Source: Lachnospiraceae bacterium (GTDB lineage: Bacteria > Bacillota > Clostridia > Lachnospirales > Lachnospiraceae). From it: a stretch of 64,000 bases of DNA. Made by a program: the position numbers and the translations under genes. Where the stretch lies: NCBI GenBank assembly GCA_024697065.1, contig JAILGE010000011.1, forward strand, positions 62,001 to 126,000. The letters are read 5' to 3'. Shown here piece after piece: positions 42,916 to 52,553 of the stretch. The notes under the pieces are model-generated. The model made no database searches, was not told the DNA's origin, and worked only from the letters and a program-made list of their open reading frames with translations. Within the stretch, counting starts at the first letter, position 1, and each line of letters begins with the position of its first letter.

Positions 42916-44637
42916 TTGAAGAACTACATCAGAGAAAAATGTATGGATATTGTCATAATGGCAGTGACTGTGGTCACGGTTGTATTTTTTGTGCTCAATA
43001 TCACTCATGATCCTGTCTTTCTTGCTTTCGAATCTGATGAAATGCAATTATTCGATAAGGGATGGAGAACGGAAGCCGGTGATGAGGTCCGGCCGGATAA
43101 ACTAAGCGATTACGTAAAAGATAAAGGTATCATATCTGATATAACCATTATAAATACTCTTCCCGGAGATCTGACCGGTAATGATTCTTTTAATTTCAGA
43201 TCGCGCAATCTCACCTACAAGGTTTATATAGATGGTGAACTGATTGAGGATTTTGATCCTCATATACCAAGAATTGCCGGAAACTCCTATGGCACGGCAT
43301 TTCATCACATACTCCTTCCCGCGTCGGCGGCGGGAAAAGAGATCAGGATGGAGTGTCACTTCCTGTATGAAGACGGTCATTGTTATTTCGACATGATACG
43401 TTTGGGCGACGGAGGTGATTACTACCATTGGCTTATGACCAGCCGACTTCCTGCCTTCCTTGTAAGTATAGTGATCATTATTTTCGGTATGGCCATGTTC
43501 TTTTCATCTTTTCTGGTTAAGGAAAAGAGTTCGGAGCGAAGCATGTTCTATCTGGGAATGCTCGGAATAGTGGTTGGATTCTTTACGCTGAGTGAGACGC
43601 TTTTTATGCAATTGATGTGGGGTGGAACACTTTTTTGGCATTGCATGTCATATTTCGGGCAGATGCTGATGGTATATCCGGGATTCTGCTACGTTAACAG
43701 CATAATGCTGCGACCGGAAAAAATGTATGACCGGCTGGTATTTATCATCACCATGATCCAGATCGCGGTATGTTTCATCGCAAATGCTGTCGGAATAGCC
43801 GATTATCACGCAATGCTTCCTCTGGTTCATGTATATCAGGTTGTAATCCTTGTGGCTATCGTTGCATTTCTGGTAAGCGATGCCATCACATATAAGAAGC
43901 TGAAGACATCCAATCCCAACAGCCTTGTTTATGTTGCTTTTGGTATCTTTCTTCTCAGTGCATCGATAGATATGATCACTTACGATCTGTCTATAGGATC
44001 ACAGAGCGGTGATAACAACAGAAACATGCGGGTAGGGATAATGATATTCATCTTTGTTCTTTCCATAAGATCGATCAGATCTTTCCTGATAAAGATGAAG
44101 CTTGCAAACGAATCTGAGGTACTCAGCAAGATAGCTTTTTCGGATCCCCTTACAGGTATCGGAAACCGTGCTGCCTTCATTCAGCAGGAAGAAATATATG
44201 AAGAAAAGATAAAAGATGGAGAACTCAAGGGCGTTCTGGTCGGAATGTTTGACCTTAACAGATTAAAGCAGGTCAATGATAATTTCGGTCATTCGGCGGG
44301 AGATGATTTTATCCGCGGAGCGGCAGAGGTTATCAAGAGCTCTTTCGGACCTGATTGCGGATGGTATCGTACCGGCGGAGACGAGTTCATAATACTCATG
44401 CCAGGGGGCGCTGAGGAAACAGATGAAAAATACCGCCGTGCACTGGAAGCCATGGAAATGGCGGAAGAGGCATATAATGCGACTTCTTCCATAAAAGTCC
44501 CTATGTATATCGCACACGGCCATGCATATGCGGGAGAAGGTAACGGGGTCTCCGTTCTGGAGGCAGAGCGCATAGCCGACGGCAGGATGTATGAAGATAA
44601 GAAGAAGTCAAAGTCTGAAGACACATCCCGAAATTAA
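42916..44637 (+). CDS. Membrane diguanylate cyclase (GGDEF) with 7TM sensor
   Basis: The 573 residues suggest a sensor that makes cyclic di-GMP. Helix 1 (about 10-32) leads to an outside domain of about 140 residues (33-172, with FNFRSRNLTYKVYIDGELI), then seven hydrophobic helices (about 175-385), the layout of 7TMR-DISM-type receptors. The cytosolic GGDEF domain (about 405-565) starts SDPLTGIGNRAAF and has FDLNRLKQVNDNFGHSAGDD and an intact RTGGDEF. The region before GGDEF reads GPDCGWYRTGGDEF, so the RxxD inhibitory site is absent. The start is TTG with AAGGA upstream; ATG 42943 is the next choice. No EAL or HD-GYP partner is nearby. Confidence 0.86.
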   Translation: MKNYIREKCMDIVIMAVTVVTVVFFVLNITHDPVFLAFESDEMQLFDKGWRTEAGDEVRPDKLSDYVKDKGIISDITIINTLPGDLTGNDSFNFRSRNLTYKVYIDGELIEDFDPHIPRIAGNSYGTAFHHILLPASAAGKEIRMECHFLYEDGHCYFDMIRLGDGGDYYHWLMTSRLPAFLVSIVIIIFGMAMFFSSFLVKEKSSERSMFYLGMLGIVVGFFTLSETLFMQLMWGGTLFWHCMSYFGQMLMVYPGFCYVNSIMLRPEKMYDRLVFIITMIQIAVCFIANAVGIADYHAMLPLVHVYQVVILVAIVAFLVSDAITYKKLKTSNPNSLVYVAFGIFLLSASIDMITYDLSIGSQSGDNNRNMRVGIMIFIFVLSIRSIRSFLIKMKLANESEVLSKIAFSDPLTGIGNRAAFIQQEEIYEEKIKDGELKGVLVGMFDLNRLKQVNDNFGHSAGDDFIRGAAEVIKSSFGPDCGWYRTGGDEFIILMPGGAEETDEKYRRALEAMEMAEEAYNATSSIKVPMYIAHGHAYAGEGNGVSVLEAERIADGRMYEDKKKSKSEDTSRN

Positions 44638-44680
44638 AGTTTTTAATAACCGAATACATAGTTTTTAATACCGTCTCATC

Positions 44681-44709
44681 TTGATTTTATGGGGGAGCTG
44701 ACTTAAAAT
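44681..44709 (+). promoter_or_regulatory. Promoter of ptb-buk
   Basis: TTGATT (44681-44686) and TAAAAT (44704-44709) are separated by exactly 17 bases. Transcription would start near 44716, giving a leader of about 75 bases before ptb. Two AGTTTTTAATA copies lie just upstream (about 44638-44670). Confidence 0.65.
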
Positions 44710-44792
44710 CATTATTGTCTGTGCGCCGGATAGGCAGCAGAGACGGCGAATAAGATAATAAAAGCTATAATAAATATGAAAGAGGTGTAATG

Positions 44793-45704
44793 ATGAACAG
44801 AGGTTTTGATGATCTGCTGGCAAAGGTTTCACAGGTAAGCAGAAAGAAAGTATCGGTTGCATGTGCTCATGATTCCGCAGTACTTGAAGCGGTTGAGACA
44901 GCAAGAAAAAGAGGTATTGCTGATGCTGTGCTTGTAGGTGATGCTGCCAAGATGAAGGAGCTTGCCGCTGCAGATGGTATTGACCTTTCAAATTTTGAGA
45001 TCATTGATGAGCCGGATAACATCGCTGCAGCTCATAAGGCTGTAGAGCTTGTTCATGAAGGTAAGGCTGATATCTACATGAAGGGCCTCATCGATACAAA
45101 GTCATTTTTAAAGAGCGTGCTTGATAAGGAAGTTGGTCTCCGTACTGATAAGACACTTTCACACGTATGTGTATTTGATATCAAGGGCGTTGACAGACTC
45201 CTCTTCCTTGCGGATGTTGCTTTCATACCTTATCCTACACTTGAGAACAAGGAAGCCATCATCAACAATACCGTTGAGATAGCACATGCATGCGGAGTAG
45301 AGTGCCCTAAGGTTGCGCCTCTTGCTGCTGTAGAAGTCGTAAATCCCAAGATGCCCGTAACTGTTGAAGCAGACGAGCTTACAAAGATGAACGCAGAGGG
45401 AAAGATCACAGGCTGCGTGATTGACGGCCCCCTCTCTCTCGATATAGCCATCGACAAGGAAGCTGCTTCACACAAGGGAGCAGATGGAAGAAAGATCGCA
45501 GGCGATGCCGATGTTCTTCTTTTCCCGGATATCCATTCCGGTAACCTTGTTTACAAGACACTCACACATCTTTGCGATTGCAGAAACGGTAATATCATGA
45601 CAGGTACTTCCGCACCTGTTATCCTTACAAGCCGTTCCGACTCAACAGAGGTTAAGGTTAATTCCCTTATACTTGCCGCAATAGCTGCAGAACACGTTAA
45701 GTAA
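44793..45704 (+). CDS. ptb: Phosphate butyryltransferase
   Basis: Ptb converts butyryl-CoA and phosphate to butyryl phosphate and CoA, the first of two steps that yield butyrate and ATP. The 303 residues follow the phosphotransacetylase/Ptb family: LLAKVSQVSRKKVSVACAHD, ADIYMKGLIDTKSFLKSVL, THV-type block LSHVCVFDIKGVDRLLFLAD, GCVIDGPLSLDIAIDKEA and FPDIHSGNLVYKTLTHL. The GPLSLDIAI and MKGLI blocks distinguish it from phosphate acetyltransferase. Two ATGs stand side by side; the second (44793) has better spacing from AGAGGTG. buk follows 29 bases later. Codon use here is more biased than in the glycan locus, as expected for a highly expressed gene. Confidence 0.93.
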   Translation: MNRGFDDLLAKVSQVSRKKVSVACAHDSAVLEAVETARKRGIADAVLVGDAAKMKELAAADGIDLSNFEIIDEPDNIAAAHKAVELVHEGKADIYMKGLIDTKSFLKSVLDKEVGLRTDKTLSHVCVFDIKGVDRLLFLADVAFIPYPTLENKEAIINNTVEIAHACGVECPKVAPLAAVEVVNPKMPVTVEADELTKMNAEGKITGCVIDGPLSLDIAIDKEAASHKGADGRKIAGDADVLLFPDIHSGNLVYKTLTHLCDCRNGNIMTGTSAPVILTSRSDSTEVKVNSLILAAIAAEHVK

Positions 45705-45733
45705 TCTGATAAAGATCAAGAAAGGACGTAAAA

Positions 45734-46798
45734 ATGGCTAAACTGCTTGTTATCAACCCCGGTTCAACATCAACAAAGATCGGTGTATTTGAAGATGAGA
45801 CACTTCTCTTCGATGAGACATTACGTCATTCTACCGAAGAGATCTCAAAATATGAGACTATAGTAGATCAGAAGGATTTCCGTCTGGGGATCATCATGGA
45901 TTTCCTCAAGTCAAAAGGTCTTGAAGCTAAGGATTTTGACTGTGTAGTAGGAAGAGGCGGAATGCTTAAGCCTATTCCCGGCGGTACATACCCTGTAACA
46001 GACGATCTCCTTGAGGATCTTAAGATCGGAAAGCAGGGACAGCATGCTTCCAATCTCGGAGGTATCCTTGCCAGAGAGATAGCTGATTCCGTAGGAAAGC
46101 CTTCTTATATCGTTGATCCCGTTGTTGTGGATGAGATGGAGCCCCTTGCAAGATACTCAGGCGTTCCCGAGCTTCCCAGAACTTCCGTATTCCATGCTCT
46201 TAACCAGAAGGCTGTAGCTAAGCGCTACGCTAAGGAAAAGGGTGTTAAGTATGAAGATCTTAATCTCATCGTTGTTCACATGGGCGGCGGTGTTTCTGTA
46301 GGACCTCACAAGAAGGGCAAAGTAGTTGATATCTTCAATGCTCTTGACGGAGACGGTGCATTTTCACCTGAGAGAGCAGGAGCAGTTCCTTCAGGCGCAC
46401 TTATCAAGATGTGCTTTTCCGGAAAGTATTCCGAGAAGGAAGTATATAAGAAGATCTGCGGAAACGGCGGATTCAATGCATATCTTAAAACAAACGATGC
46501 AAGAGAAGTTGAGAAGATGATCGAGAACGGTGACAGAGAGGCTGAGAACGTTTACCGTGCATTCATCTATCAGGTTGCAAAAAATGTTGGTGCCATGGCA
46601 GCAGTTCTTGACGGTAAGGTTGATCAGATCATTCTCACCGGCGGAATAGCTTATTCAAAATGGGTAGTTGCAGAACTTACCAGAAAAGTTAGCTGGATCG
46701 CACCTCTTACGGTTTATCCGGGTGAAGACGAGCTTCTTGCTCTTGCACAGGGTGCACTTCGCGTAATGAACGGTGAAGAAGAGCCGATGAAGTATTGA
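45734..46798 (+). CDS. buk: Butyrate kinase
   Basis: Buk transfers the phosphate of butyryl phosphate to ADP, releasing butyrate. The 354 residues belong to the acetokinase family: [19 protein letters not shown] at the N terminus (phosphate-binding), [46 protein letters not shown] and [19 protein letters not shown], and [14 protein letters not shown] near the end. The length matches other butyrate kinases and is shorter than acetate kinase. AGGACG lies a few bases before the ATG. A strong terminator follows the stop by 20 bases, so ptb-buk forms a two-gene unit. Confidence 0.94.
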   Translation: MAKLLVINPGSTSTKIGVFEDETLLFDETLRHSTEEISKYETIVDQKDFRLGIIMDFLKSKGLEAKDFDCVVGRGGMLKPIPGGTYPVTDDLLEDLKIGKQGQHASNLGGILAREIADSVGKPSYIVDPVVVDEMEPLARYSGVPELPRTSVFHALNQKAVAKRYAKEKGVKYEDLNLIVVHMGGGVSVGPHKKGKVVDIFNALDGDGAFSPERAGAVPSGALIKMCFSGKYSEKEVYKKICGNGGFNAYLKTNDAREVEKMIENGDREAENVYRAFIYQVAKNVGAMAAVLDGKVDQIILTGGIAYSKWVVAELTRKVSWIAPLTVYPGEDELLALAQGALRVMNGEEEPMKY

Positions 46799-46817
46799 TC
46801 AAACAGCTGTTTATCAA

Positions 46818-46851
46818 CCCGTCTGCGACATCGATCGCAGGCGGGTTTTTT
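46818..46851 (+). terminator. Rho-independent terminator after buk
   Basis: CCCGTCTGCGA (46818-46828) and TCGCAGGCGGG (46835-46845) form an 11-bp stem with one G-T pair and a six-base loop, followed by six T. Confidence 0.93.
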
Positions 46852-46866
46852 GTCGCCTTCTATTAG

Positions 46867-46895
46867 TTGCGATTAGGGACTCATTCTGATAAAAT
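46867..46895 (+). promoter_or_regulatory. Promoter of secA
   Basis: TTGCGA (46867-46872) and TAAAAT (46890-46895) are 17 bases apart, and TGA directly before TAAAAT gives an extended -10. Transcription would start near 46902, leaving a leader of about 86 bases. Confidence 0.6.
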
Positions 46896-46936
46896 AGCCC
46901 TTATGGTCTGTCTGCGCACAACGCATACGGGCAAAA

Positions 46937-46959
46937 GGCGTTCTTTAATTCAGAACGCC
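46937..46959 (+). promoter_or_regulatory. Hairpin in the secA leader
   Basis: GGCGTTCT (46937-46944) and AGAACGCC (46952-46959) form a perfect 8-bp stem with loop TTAATTC. No T run follows, so it is not a terminator. It ends 29 bases before the secA ATG and just before the purine-rich ribosome site. Confidence 0.7.
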
Positions 46960-46988
46960 AATGCAACAGGATAAGGAAAGGAAAAGAT

Positions 46989-49580
46989 ATGTCTTTTATT
47001 GAAAAGATATTCGGAACACATTCCGATCGCGAACTTAAGCGTATAGAACCTATTGTTGACAAGATAGAGAGCTATCGTTCTTCCATGCATGAACTCTCGG
47101 ATGAGGATCTGAAGGGCAAGACGGAGGAATTTAAGAAAAGGCTTGCTGATGGGGAGACTCTGGATGATATATTGCCCGAGGCATTTGCTACAGTAAGAGA
47201 AGCTGCCAGACGTGTCCGTGACATGGAGCATTACAGAGTGCAGCTTATCGGTGGTATCGTTCTTCATCAGGGCAGGATAGCCGAGATGAGAACCGGTGAA
47301 GGTAAGACACTTGTGGCTACTCTTCCGTCCTATCTGAATGCACTTGAGGGAAAGGGCGTATGTGTTGTAACGGTTAACGAATATCTTGCAAAGCGTGATG
47401 CGGAGTGGATGGGAGCGATTCATGAGTTCCTGGGTCTTAAGGTCGGATATGTTACTCACGACATGAAGAGCGAAGAACGTCGCGCCATGTATAATTGTGA
47501 TATCACTTATATCACCAACAATGAACTTGGATTCGATTACCTTAGAGACAACATGGTAATCTATAAGGAACAGTTAGTTCAGAGAGGTCTTAATTATGCC
47601 ATCATCGATGAGGTTGACTCCATTCTTATCGATGAAGCAAGAACACCTCTTATCATTTCCGGTCAAAGTGGAAAGGCTACCAAGCTTTATGAAGTATGCG
47701 ATGTACTCGCCAAACAGATGAAGCGTGGCGCCGATGAAGAGATGGTTTACAAGCTTGATGCAGTCATGGATACCATGATGGGAACAGACAGTAAGCCGGA
47801 AGAGACCGGAGACTTTGTTCTTAATGAGAAGGATAAGATCGTAAACCTCACAGCCCAGGGTGTTACCAAGGTAGAGAAATTTTTCCATATCGATAACCTC
47901 GCTGATTCGGATAACAGTGAGATCCAGCACGGCGTGATACTCGCACTCCGTGCAAATTACCTGATGTTCAAGGATCAGGATTATATCGTTAAAGATGATC
48001 AGGTTGTTATCGTAGATGCTTTCACCGGACGTCTTATGCCCGGAAGAAGATTTTCGGACGGCTTACATCAGGCTATTGAAGCCAAGGAACATGTTAAGGT
48101 TAAGCGCGAGTCCATGACTCTTGCTACTATCACTTTCCAGAACTTCTTCAATAAGTTCGAGAAAAAAGCCGGTATGACAGGTACGGCTATGACCGAGGAA
48201 CAGGAATTCCGTGATATCTACGGAATGGATGTTATAGCTATCCCTACCAATAAGCCTGTACTCAGGATCGATCGTGATGATTGCGTATATCGTACGAGAA
48301 AAGAAAAACTCCATGAGATAATCGAGCGTGTTAAGGAAGCTCATGCTACCGGACAGCCTATCCTTGTCGGTACCGTAAATATTGATGCGTCCGAGGAATT
48401 GAGTAAGCTTCTTAATAAAGAGGGAATCAAGCATACAGTACTTAATGCAAAGTTTCATGAAATGGAAGCTGAGATAGTTGCTCAGGCAGGTACCCACGGA
48501 TCTGTTACCATTGCTACAAACATGGCAGGTCGTGGTACGGATATCAAGCTTGATGATGAGGCAAAAGAAGCGGGTGGTCTGCTCATAATCGGTACGGAGA
48601 GACATGAATCCAGACGTATCGACAACCAGCTGCGCGGACGTTCCGGACGACAGGGTGATCCGGGTGAGTCTGTATTCTATATCTCTCTCGAAGATGATCT
48701 GATGAGACTCTTCGGTTCGGAAAGGCTCATTGATATATTCAATTCTCTCGGAGTTCAGGAGAATCAGAGGATAGAGCACAAGATGCTCTCCGGCGCTATA
48801 GAGAAGGCTCAGAAGCGTATTGAGAGCAATAACTTCGGCAGACGTAAGAACGTGCTTCAGTACGATCAGGTAATGAATGAACAACGTGAAGTGATCTATG
48901 CCGAGCGTCGCAGAGTTCTTGATGGCGAGAGCATGCGAGATGTCATCTACAAGATGATCCAGGATATCATAGAGGGTGCGGTTGAGACTGTTGTCGGTGA
49001 AGAGGCTGATGCAGAAAAATGGAATCTGAATGAGTTAAATTCACTGCTTATTCCGATCATTCCCATTGAGCCCCTTACTCTTGATAGAATAGAACATAAG
49101 AAAAACGGTCTCATGCAGCAGCTTAAGGAAGAGGCTGTCAAGATGTACGAGGCTAAGGAAGCGGAATTCCCCGAGCCTGAACAGATAAGAGAAGTTGAGC
49201 GAGTGGTACTTCTTAAATCCATTGACCGCAAGTGGATGAATCATATCGATGATATGGATCAGCTGGAGCGTGCATCCGGACTTTCAAGTCTCGGTCAGCA
49301 GGACCCTCTTGCAGAGTACAAGCGCAGTGCTTTTGAGATGTTTAATGCAATGGAGCAGTCTATCAAGGAAGAGACTGTCAGAGTGCTTTACAGGATAAGG
49401 ATCGAGCAGAAGGTTGAACGTGAACAGGTTGCCAAGATCAGCGGAACCAACAAGGATGATTCTGCGCAGAAGCAGCCGGTTAAGAAGACTGCGAAGAAAA
49501 TCTATCCCAATGATCCCTGTCCTTGCGGAAGCGGAAAGAAATGCAAGAATTGCCATCCGGAATATCTGCAGAGACAGTGA
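46989..49580 (+). CDS. secA: Preprotein translocase ATPase SecA
   Basis: SecA is the ATP-driven motor that pushes unfolded proteins through SecYEG. The 863 residues are complete: [17 protein letters not shown] (Walker A), the helicase block [19 protein letters not shown], the protein-crosslinking domain, [22 protein letters not shown] of the second nucleotide fold, [12 protein letters not shown], and the helical scaffold with [15 protein letters not shown]. The C terminus ends in the zinc-binding SEC-C motif [13 protein letters not shown], which binds SecB and lipids in other bacteria. AAGGAAAGGA precedes the ATG. It has its own promoter and prfB follows 50 bases later. Confidence 0.97.
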   Translation: MSFIEKIFGTHSDRELKRIEPIVDKIESYRSSMHELSDEDLKGKTEEFKKRLADGETLDDILPEAFATVREAARRVRDMEHYRVQLIGGIVLHQGRIAEMRTGEGKTLVATLPSYLNALEGKGVCVVTVNEYLAKRDAEWMGAIHEFLGLKVGYVTHDMKSEERRAMYNCDITYITNNELGFDYLRDNMVIYKEQLVQRGLNYAIIDEVDSILIDEARTPLIISGQSGKATKLYEVCDVLAKQMKRGADEEMVYKLDAVMDTMMGTDSKPEETGDFVLNEKDKIVNLTAQGVTKVEKFFHIDNLADSDNSEIQHGVILALRANYLMFKDQDYIVKDDQVVIVDAFTGRLMPGRRFSDGLHQAIEAKEHVKVKRESMTLATITFQNFFNKFEKKAGMTGTAMTEEQEFRDIYGMDVIAIPTNKPVLRIDRDDCVYRTRKEKLHEIIERVKEAHATGQPILVGTVNIDASEELSKLLNKEGIKHTVLNAKFHEMEAEIVAQAGTHGSVTIATNMAGRGTDIKLDDEAKEAGGLLIIGTERHESRRIDNQLRGRSGRQGDPGESVFYISLEDDLMRLFGSERLIDIFNSLGVQENQRIEHKMLSGAIEKAQKRIESNNFGRRKNVLQYDQVMNEQREVIYAERRRVLDGESMRDVIYKMIQDIIEGAVETVVGEEADAEKWNLNELNSLLIPIIPIEPLTLDRIEHKKNGLMQQLKEEAVKMYEAKEAEFPEPEQIREVERVVLLKSIDRKWMNHIDDMDQLERASGLSSLGQQDPLAEYKRSAFEMFNAMEQSIKEETVRVLYRIRIEQKVEREQVAKISGTNKDDSAQKQPVKKTAKKIYPNDPCPCGSGKKCKNCHPEYLQRQ

Positions 49581-49630
49581 TGATCACCTGTCTTGACTGC
49601 AGTAAGAATGGTTTTTAAGGAGAATATCCA

Positions 49631-50770
49631 ATGGTCGAACTTGATCAGATGAAAATTGAACTGGGGCAGTATAAAGAGCCCCTGGCAGAGGTGAGGGATG
49701 CTCTTCATCTTGAAGATAAGGAAAAGCGGATAGAAGAGCTTGATATGGATATGTCATCTCCGGATTTCTGGAATGATCCGGATCGTGCCAACAAGCTTTC
49801 AAGGGAATCCAAGAATCTCAAGGATACTGTGGAAGAGTGTCGTGCTATGGAGCAGGCATATGATGACATTGAAGTCATGATCGAAATGGGTAATGAGGAA
49901 AATGATCAGTCCATGATCGAGGAAGTCCGCAGGGAGCTTGATGATCTTGCAGACAGGATCGAGAAAGTAAGGCTCAGGACATTGCTGACAGGCGAATATG
50001 ACGGAAATAATGCCATCCTTAGTCTTAATGCGGGAGCCGGAGGAACAGAGAGCTGCGACTGGTGTGGAATGCTCTATCGTATGTATATGAGATGGGCTGA
50101 GAGAAAGGGATTCACTTTTGAAGAACTTTCCATGGTTGAAGGTGATGAAGCAGGTGTTAAGTCAGCGGATTTCCAGATAAGCGGAGAGAATGCCTACGGA
50201 TATTTAAAGAGCGAGCAGGGTGTTCACCGTTTGGTACGTATATCTCCCTTCAATGCTCAGGGAAAGAGACAGACGTCATTCGTTTCGCTGGATGTACTTC
50301 CCGAGATCAAGGATGATAATGTTATCGAGATAAAGCCGGATGATATAAGGATAGATACTTACCGAAGCAGCGGCGCCGGTGGACAGCATATCAACAAGAC
50401 GTCTTCTGCTATACGTATCACGCACTTCCCTACGGGAATAGTTGTCACATGTCAGAATGAGCGTTCACAGTTCCAGAATAAGGATAAGGCGATGGAGATC
50501 CTTCGCGGTAAGCTCCTTCAGGTTAAGCAGAGAGAAGAAGATGCGAAGCTTAAAGGAATTCAGGGTGATCTGAAAGCTATCGGATGGGGAAGCCAGATCA
50601 GATCATATGTGCTTCAGCCTTATCAGATGGTCAAGGATCATCGTACCGGCGAAGAAACCGGTAATCCGGATGCGGTACTTGATGGTGATATAGATCGTTT
50701 TATAAATGCTTACCTTAAGAATTTGAGTCAGGGAACATTGAAGACCGGAGATACCGGCGAAGATATGTAA
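49631..50770 (+). CDS. prfB: Peptide chain release factor 2, no programmed frameshift
   Basis: RF2 reads UGA and UAA stop codons and triggers peptide release. The 379 residues have the N-terminal helical domain, then VRISPFNAQGKRQTSF with the SPF tripeptide that selects UGA/UAA, and SSGAGGQHINKTSSA with the catalytic GGQ. In most bacteria an in-frame UGA near codon 25 (CUUUGAC) forces a +1 frameshift. Here the frame is open from the ATG and that place reads DALHLEDKEKRIEELD with no stop. AAGGAG lies eight bases before the ATG. A bidirectional terminator follows. Confidence 0.96.
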   Translation: MVELDQMKIELGQYKEPLAEVRDALHLEDKEKRIEELDMDMSSPDFWNDPDRANKLSRESKNLKDTVEECRAMEQAYDDIEVMIEMGNEENDQSMIEEVRRELDDLADRIEKVRLRTLLTGEYDGNNAILSLNAGAGGTESCDWCGMLYRMYMRWAERKGFTFEELSMVEGDEAGVKSADFQISGENAYGYLKSEQGVHRLVRISPFNAQGKRQTSFVSLDVLPEIKDDNVIEIKPDDIRIDTYRSSGAGGQHINKTSSAIRITHFPTGIVVTCQNERSQFQNKDKAMEILRGKLLQVKQREEDAKLKGIQGDLKAIGWGSQIRSYVLQPYQMVKDHRTGEETGNPDAVLDGDIDRFINAYLKNLSQGTLKTGDTGEDM

Positions 50771-50774
50771 AAAG

Positions 50775-50816
50775 AACTTCCGGTTAGCGACTGACCGTCG
50801 CGCCGGAAGTTTTTTA
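50775..50816. terminator. Bidirectional terminator between prfB and the GH25 gene
   Basis: AACTTCCGG (50775-50783) pairs with CCGGAAGTT (50803-50811), with an inner GCGAC/GTCGC stem. Six T follow on the + strand, and a T-rich run follows on the - strand. The stop codon of the converging GH25 gene lies in this T run. Confidence 0.92.
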
Positions 50817-51926
50817 TTTAAACCACAGATTCATATCAACTTTGCCGTTGATGCCGGGAACCTGAGCTTCGGTGCTGTACTGCCAGATGCTCATGGCATA
50901 CGGATAATAGATGTAATTATTGTAGAAAGCGTACCATACGTCGTACCTGCTGATCTCTCTGGGGTCGAGCATGGCTGCAAAGGTATATGTATTTCCGTAG
51001 ATCATGGGTTCATAGCCTGCGGATTCGATCCTTTCGCAGAATGCTTTTACTACAGCGGTACGCTCTTCCCTGGAAATTTGATTTCCTCTTGCGGTACTGT
51101 CATCGGGATGTTCCACATCTATAACAACGGGAAGAGTGACGTTATAAGGGGCTATGTTTTCGAGTACGAATTCAGCTTCTTCGACAGCTTCTTCCTCGGT
51201 TACAGCCTGTGTATAAAAATATACACCGACTTTAAGGCCTGCCTTAAGTGCGTTGATAATATTGTATTCAAAGGTATCGTCGAGAACAACCGCGCCGCTG
51301 CCGTAACCACGGAAGCCTACGCGTATGATGGCATATCGGATACCGGAATCGTAGACCTGTTCCCAATCGATCTCGCCCTGATGCTTGGATACATCTATCA
51401 GTGCCTCGGCAGGAACCCCTGCTGCGGAGGTATACGTTATGGATCCGTTTGCTGAAACCGTCAGGCGTGAATTGTCGATCTCGTTTGCCGGAAGATCCGC
51501 TTCCACAGGAACGAAGTGATAACCGGATCCGTCCTGATAGAGCAGATACTCGGGATAAAGATTTCTGATGACGTCATTTACACTTGTCTTTTGCCCCGAA
51601 TCTGAAAGTTTGATCCTTATATCATCGCGCAACTCATCCGCGCCTTTATCTTCACCTTCTTCGCGAGCGGCTTCAATAAGGTTGTTTACTGTATCCTGAG
51701 TATATATCCGGACCGCATCCTGAGAAGGGGATGGCTCGCTTTTGCCGGGTTTCATGCAAAGATGCAGTGTTACACCGAGAGAAGCAAGCGTAGAACCTGC
51801 AAGTATCACACAAACAGGCGCAAGTGGATTGCGACTGAACTTCTTTTTCTTTCTGGGTTTCTTTTTACCGGATGGTCTGTCCTGATCCCCGCTTTTGTTT
51901 TTTTCTGTATCGTTATAGTATTCCAT
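50814..51926 (-). CDS. Membrane-anchored GH25 family muramidase
   Basis: A 370-residue cell-wall hydrolase. Residues 1-35 are cytosolic and very basic, then one membrane helix (about 36-57, LAPVCVILAGSTLASLGVTL) anchors it. A linker domain (58-170) precedes the GH25 catalytic domain (about 174-370): ALIDVSKHQGEIDWEQVYD, YAIIRVGFRGYGSG, VGVYFYTQAVTEEEAVEEA, the D-x-E site in PVVIDVEHPDDS and YDVWYAFYNN. It should cut between MurNAc and GlcNAc of peptidoglycan, for wall remodelling or division. The ribosome site is poor. It converges with prfB and diverges from the gene at 52035. Confidence 0.88.
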   Translation of the reverse strand: MEYYNDTEKNKSGDQDRPSGKKKPRKKKKFSRNPLAPVCVILAGSTLASLGVTLHLCMKPGKSEPSPSQDAVRIYTQDTVNNLIEAAREEGEDKGADELRDDIRIKLSDSGQKTSVNDVIRNLYPEYLLYQDGSGYHFVPVEADLPANEIDNSRLTVSANGSITYTSAAGVPAEALIDVSKHQGEIDWEQVYDSGIRYAIIRVGFRGYGSGAVVLDDTFEYNIINALKAGLKVGVYFYTQAVTEEEAVEEAEFVLENIAPYNVTLPVVIDVEHPDDSTARGNQISREERTAVVKAFCERIESAGYEPMIYGNTYTFAAMLDPREISRYDVWYAFYNNYIYYPYAMSIWQYSTEAQVPGINGKVDMNLWFK

Positions 51927-51997
51927 ATAACGGTAAAGTTAACATAAATGTGATGAATAAACAAGGAAAAAGTATTCTTTCTTTTGATATTGAGTGA

Positions 51998-52006
51998 TGA
52001 TATAAT
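51998..52006 (+). promoter_or_regulatory. Extended -10 promoter before the repeat protein
   Basis: TGATATAAT is a perfect TGn extended -10 box at 51998-52006. No good -35 box is at the normal distance. The leader to the ATG at 52035 would be about 22 bases and includes AAGGAAAAGAAG. Confidence 0.55.
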
Positions 52007-52034
52007 TAAACCAAATACATTTAAGGAAAAGAAG

Positions 52035-52553
52035 ATGGATAACGGCGGCAATTATAATAATGCGAACGGACAGATGCCGGGTGGAAATAATTTCAACAAC
52101 GCGAACGGACAGATGCCGGGTGGAAATAATTTCAATAACGTGAACGGACAGATGCCCGGCGGCGCAAGGGTCATAAGACTCAATATGTTTTCCGTAATGG
52201 CTGTGATCTTTGCCATGCTTGCGGTTTTAACGGTGCTGATCGGGTTTTTACCTTTGTTCTTCGGTAGTATGGCAATCATATTTGCGGTGCTCTCCAAGGG
52301 CGGAGACCTCAGGATGAATTCACTTGCGAAATCATCTGTGATAGGTTCGATACTTGCGATGATAGCCGGAGCGGCGATATTGGTATCCGCTTATAATTCA
52401 TTAAAGAATGATCCTATGGTAAGAGAAGCTGCGGATAAGATGATGATGGAATCTTACGGTGTGACTTTTGATGAATACTGGAAAGGAATTGAACAGTATC
52501 AAAAGACAGGTGAGGTCCCGGAGTTCATCAAACAGCAGGGAGGTGGTCTCTGA
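52035..52553 (+). CDS. Small membrane protein with N-terminal Asn/Gly/Pro repeats
   Basis: The 172 residues start with a low-complexity segment of 13-residue repeats (8-43, NNANGQMPGGNNF type), then two or three hydrophobic helices (about 48-78 and 92-115), and a short acidic tail with YGVTFDEYWKGIEQYQKTG. The arrangement (flexible Pro/Gly/Asn head, paired helices) is like DUF4190-type proteins, function unknown. AAGGAAAAGAAG lies right before the ATG; an in-frame ATG at 51984 would lie upstream of the promoter box and is unlikely. It overlaps the next gene by one base (TGATG). Confidence 0.75.
   Translation: MDNGGNYNNANGQMPGGNNFNNANGQMPGGNNFNNVNGQMPGGARVIRLNMFSVMAVIFAMLAVLTVLIGFLPLFFGSMAIIFAVLSKGGDLRMNSLAKSSVIGSILAMIAGAAILVSAYNSLKNDPMVREAADKMMMESYGVTFDEYWKGIEQYQKTGEVPEFIKQQGGGL
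52056..52163 (+). repeat. 39-bp in-frame tandem repeats, two and three-quarter copies
   Basis: Two full 39-bp units and a 30-bp partial unit code for 13-residue repeats ending QMPGG. The copies differ at a few third positions. Confidence 0.9.

Noticed and set aside
49631-49760. Programmed frameshift site in prfB
   Set aside because: No UGA in the expected place; the zero frame is open and starts with a good ribosome site.
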